Notes: a model not told the origin generated them from the letters alone. A stretch of 12,267 bases of DNA from Candidatus Eiseniibacteriota bacterium (GCA_023132135.1 JAGLYR010000279.1:1-12267), one strand, 5' to 3'; positions 1 through 7,538 are shown, numbered from the stretch's first letter. Numbers and translations are program-made.

Positions 1-1011
1 CGCAAGATGCAGAAGGACTTCGAATCGATCCTCGAGCGCTACATTCACACCTTCCTGTCCATGCCCATGGGCGTCATGCACTTGGGGCAGCGCGACATGA
101 TCTGGATTCGGATTGGCAAGGAGGCCAGGAAGGCGGGATTCCGGGTCTCCCACCTGGGAACCATCATCCGCGTGAAGCTTCTTGCGGAGTTCCCGGCGAT
201 CGTCGACAAGGTACAGGTCACACTTCTCACGAGGCAGGAGGATGTGGAAGCTCATATCGCGGAAGCCCGGGTCGCCTACGATGGAAGAGACCAGCGGCTG
301 ACGGCGATGACCGATGAGAGCGTGGACACCTTCTACTCCTGCCAGCTCTGCCAGTCCTACGCGCCGAATCATGTTTGCGTGATCACGCCCCAACGGTTGG
401 GACTCTGCGGGGCGTACAACTGGCTCGATGGAAAGGCGGCCTTCGAGATCAACCCTCACGGTGTGAATCAGCCCATCAAGAAGGGGAAATGCCTCGACCC
501 TGTGAAGGGCAAGTGGCAAGGCGTGAACGATTTCGTGTACCAGCGATCCAACCAGACCATCTCCGGATTCAGCGTTTACTCGATGATGGATGAGCCGATG
601 ACCTCCTGCGGCTGCTTCGAATGTATCACCTGCGTGCTTCCCGGGACGAACGGCATCATGGTTGTCGATCGTGAGTTCCAGGGAACGACACCATCGGGGA
701 TGACGTTCTCGGCTTTGGCGGAGGTAGTCGGTGGCGGGCAACAGACACCGGGTTTCATCGGAATCGGGACTCTCTACATCGTGAGTCCCAAGTTCATCTC
801 GGCGGATGGTGGGTTGGGCCGCGTGGTCTGGATGACGCGGCGCATCAAGGACCGGCTTGGAGAGCAGATCCGTGAGCGCGCAAAGGAAGCCGGGCATCCG
901 GATCTGCTGGAGAAGATTGCGGATGAGAACGTGGCGACGGATCTCGAGCCGCTGATCGAGTATCTCACGGAAGTTCAGCATCCGGCGTTGGCAATGAGCG
1001 AGATGATTTGA
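1..1011 (+). CDS. acsB: Acetyl-CoA synthase (CODH/ACS beta subunit), C-terminal part, 5' end outside window
   Basis: This is the catalytic subunit that condenses CO, a methyl group from the corrinoid protein and CoA into acetyl-CoA at the Ni-Ni-[4Fe-4S] A-cluster. The frame is open from base 1 (Arg-Lys before the first Met at 7), so the gene starts upstream and the Met at 7 is internal. Counting from that Met, the A-cluster cysteines are 112, 115, 124, 134, 201 and 203. Their spacing is identical to Moorella Cys506, 509, 518, 528, 595 and 597. That offset (394) puts the last residue at about 728 of 729, so the C-terminus is complete and roughly 390 residues are missing upstream. Motifs seen are CQLCQSYAPNHVC and CGCFECI. 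Trp33 falls on Moorella Trp427; Tyr118 falls where I recall Phe512. A 99-base spacer precedes acsD. Family assignment is firm. Confidence 0.97.
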   Translation, partial: RKMQKDFESILERYIHTFLSMPMGVMHLGQRDMIWIRIGKEARKAGFRVSHLGTIIRVKLLAEFPAIVDKVQVTLLTRQEDVEAHIAEARVAYDGRDQRLTAMTDESVDTFYSCQLCQSYAPNHVCVITPQRLGLCGAYNWLDGKAAFEINPHGVNQPIKKGKCLDPVKGKWQGVNDFVYQRSNQTISGFSVYSMMDEPMTSCGCFECITCVLPGTNGIMVVDREFQGTTPSGMTFSALAEVVGGGQQTPGFIGIGTLYIVSPKFISADGGLGRVVWMTRRIKDRLGEQIRERAKEAGHPDLLEKIADENVATDLEPLIEYLTEVQHPALAMSEMI

Positions 1012-1110
1012 CGGTGCGAAGGTGGGAGAGCGCGAAGATGCGACAGCCCCCTCCATCTGTGAAATCTGCGCAACCTGCGACCTGGCTTTGGCAGTTGTAC
1101 GGGAGGCTTC

Positions 1111-2073
1111 GTGGCATTCGAAATCACAACAAAGACCTGGCCGGGAAAGATCCCGGAAATCACTCTCGGAAAAGACAAGGGCGGGGGATTCCGCACGGTC
1201 ACGATCGGGGGGGAGGAGACTCTCCCCTTCCATCATTTCGAGGGACGGACTGCGAATCGCCCTGTGATCGCGCTGGAGGTCCCCGATAGCGATCCGGAGA
1301 ACTGGATCGAGCTGGCAAAGGAACCGTACCGGGATGTCCTGGACAATCCGGTGGCGTGGGCGAAAAGGGCGGTCGACGACTTTGGGGCCGATCTCCTTTG
1401 CCTCCACCTCCGGGGTGCGCATCCGGACCGTGGAGATCGGTCGGCCGAAGAGTGCGCAGAACTGGTCCGGACCGTTCTCGATGAGACCCGTGTGCCGCTC
1501 ATCATCAAGGGACCGGGACCATCGGACAAGCAGAACGAGGTCCTGAGGAAGTGCGGCGAGGCCGCCGAAGGCGAAGGCTGTCTGCTGGCCTCGGCGGTGG
1601 AGGGCCACTACCAGACCCTTGTCGCAACGGCCATCGCCTACGGACACTACCTCGTGGCCGAGACCCCCATTGATGTCAATCTGGCCAAGCAGCTCAATAT
1701 CCTGATTAGTGAGATGAATCTCCCCCCCCAGCGGATTGTCATAGATCCCCTGACCGGAGGGTTAGGGTACGGCCTCGAGTACACCTACTCGGTAATGGAG
1801 AGGATCCGTCTCCAGGGACTGGGTGGGGATCCGATGCTGCAGATGCCCATGATCTGTTTCGTGGGAGAGGAGACTTGGAAGGTCAAAGAGGTGAAGACCA
1901 CGGCGGAAGATCAACCGGATTGGGGAGACCAGCGCGGGCGCGCCCTCCTCTGGGAGATCGGCACGGCAGTATCGCTTCTGATATCGGGGGCCGGAATTCT
2001 GGTGATGCGTCATCCGGAAGCGGCTGCCGTGGTAAGGAAAGCGGTCGGAGAGCTGATGGGAGAGGGGAACTGA
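1111..2073 (+). CDS. acsD: Corrinoid iron-sulfur protein small subunit (CODH/ACS delta subunit)
   Basis: The 320-residue small subunit of the corrinoid Fe-S protein is a TIM-barrel protein. It pairs with AcsC to hold the cobamide and dock the methyltransferase and acetyl-CoA synthase. The length is close to the usual ~310-325 residues. Recognisable family stretches are VPLIIKGPGPSDK (128-140), the barrel segment IDPLTGGLGYGLEYTYSV (211-228), and a C-terminal GAGILVMRHPEA (293-304). The start is a GTG at 1111, chosen because GGGAGG lies at 1101-1106, four bases upstream, and because the encoded N-terminus (AFEITTKTWPGKI) fits the family. Its TGA stop shares one base with the acsC start, so the two subunits are translationally coupled, as expected for a 1:1 heterodimer. 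Confidence 0.96.
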   Translation: MAFEITTKTWPGKIPEITLGKDKGGGFRTVTIGGEETLPFHHFEGRTANRPVIALEVPDSDPENWIELAKEPYRDVLDNPVAWAKRAVDDFGADLLCLHLRGAHPDRGDRSAEECAELVRTVLDETRVPLIIKGPGPSDKQNEVLRKCGEAAEGEGCLLASAVEGHYQTLVATAIAYGHYLVAETPIDVNLAKQLNILISEMNLPPQRIVIDPLTGGLGYGLEYTYSVMERIRLQGLGGDPMLQMPMICFVGEETWKVKEVKTTAEDQPDWGDQRGRALLWEIGTAVSLLISGAGILVMRHPEAAAVVRKAVGELMGEGN

Positions 2074-3422
2074 TGGCGCTCACGGGACTCCAGATCTTCA
2101 AGCTCCTTCCCAACACCAACTGCAAAGACTGCGGGTTCCAGACCTGCCTGGCCTTTGCCATGAAGCTGGCCGCCAGGCAGGCGGAGCTGGACCTCTGTCC
2201 ACACGCATCGGAGGAAGCCAAGGAAATCCTGGGCGCTGCGGCTACCCCGCCCATCCGTCTGGTGAAGATCGGGACGGGACCGAGGGAAGTAACCGTGGGT
2301 GAGGAGACCGTCCTCTTCCGCCACGACAAGACCTTCTACCATGCCACGGCCATTGCTCTCTCTCTCACGGATACGATGCCGGACGATGAGATCGCGCAGA
2401 GGATTTCTGAAGCCGAGGGCATCAACTTCGAGCGGGCGGGCGAGAACCTGACGGTCAATCTCCTTGCTTTGCTGTCAGAGAGTGGGAATGCTGAACGGTA
2501 CGCTGAGACGGCTCGAAAGATTTCGGATGAGTCCGGGATGCCCCTCATTCTCTGCTCAGATGATCCGCAGCTGCTGAAGCCGGCTGTTGACGCCTGTGCG
2601 GTCCGCCGGCCCATGATCTACGCGGCTACGGAGAAAAATTGGGAATCGATGGCGGAACTGGCCCGGTCGTTCAAGGTGCCCCTTGCCGTCAGGCACCACG
2701 GTTCGCTTTCGGATCTCCACGATCTGGCCTCGAAGATTCGAGAGGCCGGGGTCGAAGATCTGGTGCTCGAGCCGGGAGCCGGAACTCTGGCGATGGCCCT
2801 GGAGAACCAGACCCTCATCCGGCGAGCGGCCCTCGAGCAATCCGACAAGAGCTTCGGGTTCCCGACACTCGTGAGGCTCGGCGGCGGAGACGAGGGACCG
2901 CTGACCGTTTCGTCGGCAGCGACGCTGGCAATCTGCAAGTACGCCTCCATCGTGATCCTCGATCGCTACGAGCCCTGGATGTTCCTCCCTCTGTTGACTC
3001 TCCGCCAGAACATCTACACGGATCCACAGAAGCCGCTCCAGGTCGACCCCGTGATATACGCGATTGGAGAGCCTGGTCCGGATTCGCCCCTGGCCGTGAC
3101 GACGAACTTCTCCCTCACCTACTTCATCGTATCGACCGAGATCGAAGGATCCGGCACTCCCGCCTGGCTGGCCATCGTGGAGGCGGAGGGACTGTCGGTT
3201 CTCACCGCATGGTCTGCCGGCAAGTTTGGTGGAGAACTCGTGGGGAAGCGTCTTCTCGAGATGGGGGTGGAGGAGAAGGTTTCCCACCGCAAGGTTATTA
3301 TCCCCGGTTACATCGCCGTGATCCAGGGGGAGATGGAAGATGCCATGCCGGGGTGGGAGATTCTGGTGGGGCCGGAGGAGGCAGGGGATATCCCCGCCTA
3401 CCTGAAAGAGGTATGGGAATAG
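2073..3422 (+). CDS. acsC: Corrinoid iron-sulfur protein large subunit (CODH/ACS gamma subunit)
   Basis: The 449-residue large subunit carries the methyl group on its cobamide between the methyltransferase and acetyl-CoA synthase. The N-terminal [4Fe-4S] domain is visible, with Cys17, Cys20, Cys25 and Cys42 in NTNCKDCGFQTC followed by LDLCP. A TIM-barrel region (about 60-320) follows, then the C-terminal B12-binding domain (about 325-449), with TTNFSLTYF (343-351), LSVLTAWSAGKF (374-385) and the cap segment IIPGYIAVIQGEMED (409-423). The frame is open further upstream to 1875, but that part overlaps acsD and is not family-like. The ATG at 2073 overlaps the acsD TGA (TGATG) and follows a purine-rich GGAGAGGGG. 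The TAG stop forms the left edge of a palindromic repeat. I see no anomaly in the protein. Confidence 0.97.
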   Translation: MALTGLQIFKLLPNTNCKDCGFQTCLAFAMKLAARQAELDLCPHASEEAKEILGAAATPPIRLVKIGTGPREVTVGEETVLFRHDKTFYHATAIALSLTDTMPDDEIAQRISEAEGINFERAGENLTVNLLALLSESGNAERYAETARKISDESGMPLILCSDDPQLLKPAVDACAVRRPMIYAATEKNWESMAELARSFKVPLAVRHHGSLSDLHDLASKIREAGVEDLVLEPGAGTLAMALENQTLIRRAALEQSDKSFGFPTLVRLGGGDEGPLTVSSAATLAICKYASIVILDRYEPWMFLPLLTLRQNIYTDPQKPLQVDPVIYAIGEPGPDSPLAVTTNFSLTYFIVSTEIEGSGTPAWLAIVEAEGLSVLTAWSAGKFGGELVGKRLLEMGVEEKVSHRKVIIPGYIAVIQGEMEDAMPGWEILVGPEEAGDIPAYLKEVWE

Positions 3423-3473
3423 GCTGGATTATTCATGAATCCCTGCTGCTCGCCACGGGATTCCTGAATAACC
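3420..3473. repeat. Palindromic repeat element at the acsC stop codon
   Basis: An imperfect inverted repeat has its left arm at 3426-3443 (GGATTATTCATGAATCCC) and its right arm at 3457-3473. The arms match at 16 of 17 positions with one bulged base, around a 13-base loop. It starts TAGGCTG with the acsC stop TAG as its first three bases. The same TAGGCTG start is used by the element after acsV, suggesting one repeat family. No T-run follows, so it is not a textbook terminator, although the hairpin could stabilise or end the acsC message. Confidence 0.75.
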
Positions 3474-3485
3474 AAGGGAAGGGAC

Positions 3486-3585
3486 GTAAATGGTAAATCG
3501 TAAATGGGGGAAAACGACGGAGGCAAGGAAGTAGGGGGTTGTTCCAATGCAGTTCTCCGAGCGCCATTTACCATTTACAATTTAC
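3486..3585. repeat. Inverted pair of GTAAATN heptamer arrays
   Basis: Three head-to-tail copies of GTAAATN plus a trailing G lie at 3486-3507. Three inverted copies lie at 3564-3585. The two 22-base arms are complementary at 20 of 22 positions, and the two mismatches fall on the variable seventh base of a unit. The loop of 56 bases (3508-3563) is purine-rich. The AT-rich units stand out from the GC-rich surroundings and contain no plausible gene. This could fold as a large hairpin in the acsV leader, be a direct protein-binding array, or be a remnant of a mobile repeat. Confidence 0.8.
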
Positions 3586-3634
3586 GGGTGTTTGCATCAT
3601 CGCACGTAGCACGAAGCACATTGAGAAAGCACTC

Positions 3635-5356
3635 ATGAAAACCCACCTCGTCATATTCCAGCCCGGCGGCCTTGAGGTCCGCGTCGAAGCGGGTACCCGT
3701 ATCTACGATGCGGCGCTGAAAGCCGGATTGCGTCTGATAACCCTTTGCGGAGGCAAGGAGAAATGTGGCCGGTGCAAGGTCCGTGTGCTGGGTGGAACGG
3801 TGCGTCCCGCGCTCCATACTCACCTGTCCCAGGGTGAGATCGATACCGGCTATTGCCTGGCGTGTGCCACGGCGGTTGACGATGATCTGGTGGTTGAGAT
3901 CCCGCGTGAGATGGAGGTGGCCTCGACAGCGGGGACGCAGGCGCTCCTGTCGATGGCCGAGATCCTTGAGACAGCCCGGGCGCTGCGAGGGCGCGAGAGA
4001 GCGACAGGGCGAGAGGGCGAGGGCGAGAGAACGCGAGAGGGCGAGGGAGCGAGGGCGAAAGGGAGAGCAGGTAATCTGGGGCTGGCGCTGGACATAGGTA
4101 CAACAGTAGTGGCCGGGGCACTGTTCGACTTGAACGAGAGAGAACTTCTGGCTGAGGCGGCGGCGGAGAATCTGCAGGCGGCACACGGGGCGGACATTGT
4201 CCACCGGATCAACTTTGCAAAAAAAGGGGGAGGACTCCGGAATCTGCAGCATCTGGGTCTGGAGACCGTCGAGGGCATAGTCGGAGATCTCCTTGCAACG
4301 GCCGGGGAATCGATAGCGTCCATATTGGCGGTGACGGCCGCGGGGAACACGACGATGACCCATCTCCTCCTGGGGATGGATCCGGCGTGGATTCAAACTG
4401 ATTCACTTCCTCCGTCGGGAGTGGAAGTCCCGCAACCCGAGGCGCTGGAGAGCGGGATCCCTGCCCATCCATCGGCCGGCCTTTGGGTTTCTCCCTGGGT
4501 GGGGAACTACCTGGGTGGCGATATCACGGCCGGAGTCCTCTTCACCCGGATGTGGAATGAGGAACCTCTTACCCTCTATGTCGACCTCGGGACCAACGGG
4601 GAAATTGTCCTGGGTAACCGGGAGTGGATGGCGGGCTGCGCCTGCTCCTGCGGGCCGGCGTTCGAGGGCTCCGGCGTGAGCTGCGGGGTGCGGGCTGCCG
4701 GCGGGGCAATAGATCGGGTTGAGATCAATTCGACTGCGGGGGGCGTGTTGTACCGGACCATTGGGAAGGAGAAACCCAACGGGATTTGTGGATCGGGACT
4801 GCTTGATGTTCTGGCCCAGCTTCGTCAGGCAGGGCTGGTGGACCAGAGGGGAAAGTTCATAACAGATAGGTTGAACGCGTCCGGCGCGTCCGGCAGGGTT
4901 CAGGGCAGACCCGCCTTTGTGGTGGCTCCGGCCGAGCATGCCGCCCACGGAGCGGACATCGTGGTGACCCAGCGGGATCTGGAGCACCTCATCCGGTCCA
5001 AAGGGGCGGCATTTGCCGGAATCCGGACCTTGCTGAAAAACCTGGATATTTCCCCGGATCAGATCCAGCGGGTCGTCATCGCCGGGGGATTCGGCCGCAG
5101 TCTGGACATCCCCAACGCCATCGCAATCGGAATGCTCCCCGACCTGCCGCTGGAGCGGTTCTCCTACATCGGGAACGGCTCTCTCAAGGGTGCGGTCCTG
5201 GCCCTCCTCTGGGAAGACTTCCGCGACCGCATTGCCGACATTGCCCGCAAGATCACCTACGTGGATCTGAGCACAACCCCGGGCTACATGGACGAGTTCG
5301 TGGCGTCCCTTTTCCTGCCGCACACGGATCTTGGTTTGTTTCCGTCGGTGAAATAG
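3635..5356 (+). CDS. acsV: Reductive activator of the corrinoid iron-sulfur protein (RACo / AcsV)
   Basis: This ATP-dependent activator returns the corrinoid protein from inactive Co(II) to Co(I). Its 573 residues contain an N-terminal [2Fe-2S] ferredoxin domain (1-95; ligands Cys38, Cys44, Cys47 and probably Cys77 in YCLACAT), a linker (about 96-147), and an actin/Hsp70-type (ASKHA) part. The ASKHA motifs are LALDIGTTVVAG (150-161), LYVDLGTNGEIVL (314-326), NGICGSGLLD (382-391) and VVIAGGFG (480-487). The frame is open back to 3539, but that extension crosses the heptamer repeats and is not protein-like. The ATG at 3635 gives MKTHLVIFQP, a typical ferredoxin start, with a weak GAGAAAG upstream. 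The linker holds an octapeptide repeat encoded by T-free DNA. The neighbouring acsD-acsC supply its substrate protein. Confidence 0.94.
   Translation: MKTHLVIFQPGGLEVRVEAGTRIYDAALKAGLRLITLCGGKEKCGRCKVRVLGGTVRPALHTHLSQGEIDTGYCLACATAVDDDLVVEIPREMEVASTAGTQALLSMAEILETARALRGRERATGREGEGERTREGEGARAKGRAGNLGLALDIGTTVVAGALFDLNERELLAEAAAENLQAAHGADIVHRINFAKKGGGLRNLQHLGLETVEGIVGDLLATAGESIASILAVTAAGNTTMTHLLLGMDPAWIQTDSLPPSGVEVPQPEALESGIPAHPSAGLWVSPWVGNYLGGDITAGVLFTRMWNEEPLTLYVDLGTNGEIVLGNREWMAGCACSCGPAFEGSGVSCGVRAAGGAIDRVEINSTAGGVLYRTIGKEKPNGICGSGLLDVLAQLRQAGLVDQRGKFITDRLNASGASGRVQGRPAFVVAPAEHAAHGADIVVTQRDLEHLIRSKGAAFAGIRTLLKNLDISPDQIQRVVIAGGFGRSLDIPNAIAIGMLPDLPLERFSYIGNGSLKGAVLALLWEDFRDRIADIARKITYVDLSTTPGYMDEFVASLFLPHTDLGLFPSVK
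3985..4071 (+). repeat. T-free low-complexity tract with a 24-bp repeat inside acsV
   Basis: No T occurs on the plus strand for 87 bases. Within the tract, the 15-mer GCGAGAGGGCGAGGG occurs exactly twice, at 4009-4023 and 4033-4047, with a 24-base period. This keeps frame and encodes two octapeptides, REGEGERT (126-133) and REGEGARA (134-141). It lies between the ferredoxin and ASKHA domains of AcsV, where the family has a flexible linker. It looks like a simple repeat that expanded in frame. Confidence 0.85.
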
Positions 5357-5403
5357 GCTGCATTTCTCACCGGCGCCCGGCCGCTGGCGAGAAATGCAGG
5401 CTA
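5354..5403. repeat. Palindromic repeat element at the acsV stop codon
   Basis: The left arm TAGGCTGCATTTCTC (5354-5368) pairs with 5389-5403 at 14 of 15 positions. Pairing continues imperfectly inward (5369-5375 with 5382-5388) to a six-base CCCGGC loop. The acsV stop TAG is the first three bases of the element. The near-perfect palindrome lacks a following T-run. Its left end recurs at 7316-7333 after dapB. Confidence 0.85.
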
Positions 5404-5443
5404 CCTCGTTATATGACAACCGGTTAGCGGTTGGGGTTTTCGG

Positions 5444-5472
5444 TTGCGCTCACTGCTCCCGCGTGCTACAGT
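5444..5472 (+). promoter_or_regulatory. Possible sigma70-type promoter for dapAB
   Basis: TTGCGC (5444-5449) and TACAGT (5467-5472) are separated by 17 bases and lie in the 209-base stretch between the palindrome and dapA. This would give a leader of about 130 bases. The match is moderate and unproven. The leader shows no recognisable lysine riboswitch or T-box core. Confidence 0.35.
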
Positions 5473-5612
5473 GGAATCTTCGCAAAGACCAGGCAATGAA
5501 CAGCAACATAGAAGCGTCCAATGGTTCGCAAAAGGAGATCCTGTGGCGGACCGGGGGGGATCCCCTATCTTTGGACACCAGGTCAGAACCCTACAAGGCA
5601 AGGAGGGAGCCG

Positions 5613-6509
5613 ATGTTTGAGGGATTGAACGTGGCAATGGTGACTCCCTTCACCAGAAACGGTGAGATCAACGAGGACAAGATCCGGGAACAGGTGCGTT
5701 TCCATCTGGCTGTGGGTACGGATGGGCTGGTCCCGTGTGGGACGACAGGCGAGACGCCCACCTTTTCCCGGGAGGAGCACCGCCGGGTGATCGAGGTGGT
5801 GGTGGACGAGGCCAAGGGACGGGCGAAGGTCATCCCCGGGACGGGAACCAACTCCACGACGCAGACAATTGCCAACACCTTGATGGCAAAGGAGGCAGGG
5901 GCGGACGCGGCGCTGGTGGTGACCCCCTACTACAACAAACCCACCCAGGCGGGCCTGATTCGTCATTTTACCATGGTGGCCGAGGAGACGGGGTTTCCCA
6001 TCATGATGTACAATGTCCCAGGCCGCACGGCCGTCAACCTGCTTCCGGAGACCGTCGGCAGGCTGTCCGAGATAGAGAACATCGTAGCCGTCAAGGAGGC
6101 CAGTGGGGATATCTCCCAGATGGCGGACGTGATCCAGCACGCCGGACACAACCTCACGGTCCTCTCCGGGGACGACTCCATGACCATGCCGCTCATGGCC
6201 ATCGGGGGTAAGGGCGTGGTGTCGGTGGTCGGTAACTTCCTGCCCCACGGCATGCTGGAGTTGATCCGGGCGGCCGAGGCCGGGGACTGGAACAGGGCGA
6301 AGGATTGGCACTACAGGATGTTCAATATCTCCAACGCAATGTTCTTTGAGACCAACCCGGCCCCCGTAAGGACCGCCATGAATCTGTTGGGATGGGAAAT
6401 GGGTGAGGTCCGGCCTCCGCTCGCTCCGATGGCGCCGGCCAATGTGGAGAAGCTGAAGGCTGCCATGAAGGCGTACGGGCCGATCCCGCAGTACCAGGCG
6501 GTGACATAG
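5613..6509 (+). CDS. dapA: 4-hydroxy-tetrahydrodipicolinate synthase
   Basis: DapA condenses pyruvate with aspartate semialdehyde, the first committed step to diaminopimelate and lysine, in the cytoplasm. Its 298 residues form a class I aldolase barrel. The catalytic residues fall exactly on E. coli numbering: Thr44 and Thr45 in CGTTGETPT, Tyr107 in TPYYNKPT, Tyr133 and Arg138 in YNVPGRT, and the Schiff-base Lys161 in IVAVKEASGD. The frame is open upstream to 5394, but the added 73 residues are not family-like. The ATG at 5613 follows a strong AGGAGGGAG (5601-5609) and gives the normal N-terminus MFEGLNVAMVTPF. Fourteen bases separate it from dapB, implying one operon. The enzyme should be functional. 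Confidence 0.98.
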   Translation: MFEGLNVAMVTPFTRNGEINEDKIREQVRFHLAVGTDGLVPCGTTGETPTFSREEHRRVIEVVVDEAKGRAKVIPGTGTNSTTQTIANTLMAKEAGADAALVVTPYYNKPTQAGLIRHFTMVAEETGFPIMMYNVPGRTAVNLLPETVGRLSEIENIVAVKEASGDISQMADVIQHAGHNLTVLSGDDSMTMPLMAIGGKGVVSVVGNFLPHGMLELIRAAEAGDWNRAKDWHYRMFNISNAMFFETNPAPVRTAMNLLGWEMGEVRPPLAPMAPANVEKLKAAMKAYGPIPQYQAVT

Positions 6510-6523
6510 GATAGGGAGGTCCC

Positions 6524-7297
6524 ATGATCAAGGTAGTGGTCTGCGGCGCCTGCGGGAGGCTGGGTTCGACCGTATGTGATGTGGTGTCCGAGCAGTCGGA
6601 CATGACACTGGCCGCGGGAGTGGAGGTCCAGGGCCACGGCGAGGTGGGGGGCAGAGTCCATGAGGCAGAGGTGGTGGACGACCTGACCAAGGTCGTGGGC
6701 TCGATCGATGTGGCTGTGGACTTCACGCATCCCAAGGCGGCAGCTGCTCACGCGACCATCTGCGCCGAACACGGCAAAGCCATCGTGATCGGCACCACCG
6801 GGCTGGGAGACGAGGAGGTCAAGGTGGTCAAGAAGGCTGCGGAGAAGGTGCCCGTGGTCCTCTCGCCGAACATGTCCGTGGGCGTGAATATGCTTTTCCG
6901 GTTGGCCGACCAGCTGGGTCGCACCATTCCCGATGGATTCGACGTTGAGATCATTGAGGCCCACCACAAGATGAAGAAGGACGCCCCGTCCGGCACTGCG
7001 GTGAAGCTGGGAAAGATCCTGGCCGAGGCCCGGGGGATCAAGGAGACCATCTATGGCCGGGAAGGCATGATCGGGGAGAGACCAGAGTCGCAGCTGGCCA
7101 TCCACACGATTCGCGGCGGCGACATCGTGGGCGAGCACACGCTGTTGTTCATCGGCGACGGGGAGAGGTTCGAGGTTACCCACCGGGCCCACAGTCGACG
7201 GACCTTTGCCGCGGGTGTGCCGCATGCGGTGCGGTTCCTTGTGAAGGCGAAGGCGGGGCTCTATGACATGATAGATGTGCTGGGATTGCGAGACTGA
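6524..7297 (+). CDS. dapB: 4-hydroxy-tetrahydrodipicolinate reductase
   Basis: DapB reduces the DapA product to tetrahydrodipicolinate with NAD(P)H. Its 257 residues are slightly fewer than the ~270 of E. coli. The N-terminal Rossmann motif is GACGRLG (8-14). The substrate-binding and catalytic signature is EAHHKMKKDAPSGTA (145-159), where His147, His148 and Lys151 correspond to E. coli His159, His160 and Lys163. VDFTHP (65-70) and GTTGL (90-94) are also typical. The ATG at 6524 has GGGAGG at 6514-6519. It lies directly after dapA in the same operon. Other lysine-pathway genes are not in the window. Confidence 0.98.
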   Translation: MIKVVVCGACGRLGSTVCDVVSEQSDMTLAAGVEVQGHGEVGGRVHEAEVVDDLTKVVGSIDVAVDFTHPKAAAAHATICAEHGKAIVIGTTGLGDEEVKVVKKAAEKVPVVLSPNMSVGVNMLFRLADQLGRTIPDGFDVEIIEAHHKMKKDAPSGTAVKLGKILAEARGIKETIYGREGMIGERPESQLAIHTIRGGDIVGEHTLLFIGDGERFEVTHRAHSRRTFAAGVPHAVRFLVKAKAGLYDMIDVLGLRD

Positions 7298-7315
7298 AAC
7301 AGAACCAAAAAGATC

Positions 7316-7333
7316 TAGCCTGCATTTCTCACC
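7316..7333. repeat. Left half of the TAGSCTG palindrome family
   Basis: TAGCCTGCATTTCTCACC matches the left end of the element at 5354 in 17 of 18 positions (C instead of G at base 4). It lies 18 bases after the dapB stop. I find no matching right end before 7614, so this is a truncated or decayed copy. Confidence 0.75.
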
Positions 7334-7509
7334 AGCCATCTGCTGAGGTGGCGCATCCACTCGAGCTTTCCGAGAGCTTTCCGGTGGTCGGGAATCTGGT
7401 GCCAAGAGGAGTTGGTACTGGGCAGGACTGTCCGTCGGCTGAAGGACGGACGACTGTGAGGGTCTATCTCAGGCCAAGACCTGCAATAAGCTAACAAAGC
7501 TAACTACGT

Positions 7510-7538
7510 CCCCGAAGCTCCCCCGGGGGGTGCTGGGG
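7510..7538. terminator. GC-rich hairpin, possible bidirectional terminator
   Basis: The stem pairs 7510-7513 with 7535-7538, 7516-7518 with 7532-7534 and 7520-7523 with 7527-7530. It has one T-T mismatch, a two-base bulge and a three-base loop. It lies between two convergent genes. The minus-strand side continues into a mildly T-rich stretch (AGCTTTGTTAGCTTATT), but there is no true U-tract, so the terminator role is tentative. Confidence 0.35.

Noticed and set aside
1875-2072. Upstream extension of the acsC frame
   Set aside because: It overlaps acsD in another frame and encodes Arg/Gly-rich sequence unlike the family. The ATG at 2073 gives the normal N-terminus with the four-cysteine motif.
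3420-3585. CRISPR array in the acsC-acsV spacer
   Set aside because: The repeats are heptamers without spacers, arranged as one inverted pair, and no cas gene is present.
3539-3634. Upstream extension of the acsV frame
   Set aside because: It runs through the inverted heptamer array and lacks family similarity. The ferredoxin domain starts at the ATG at 3635.
4403-5419. 338-residue minus-strand frame opposite acsV
   Set aside because: It lies opposite conserved ASKHA motifs and encodes a His/Pro/Arg-rich sequence typical of shadow frames.
5394-5612. Upstream extension of the dapA frame, or a separate small protein
   Set aside because: It starts inside the palindrome, shows no similarity to DapA, and a strong ribosome site directly precedes the ATG at 5613.
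5404-5612. Lysine riboswitch or T-box before dapA
   Set aside because: I looked for the T-box GGGTGG core and for conserved lysine-riboswitch segments and saw neither.
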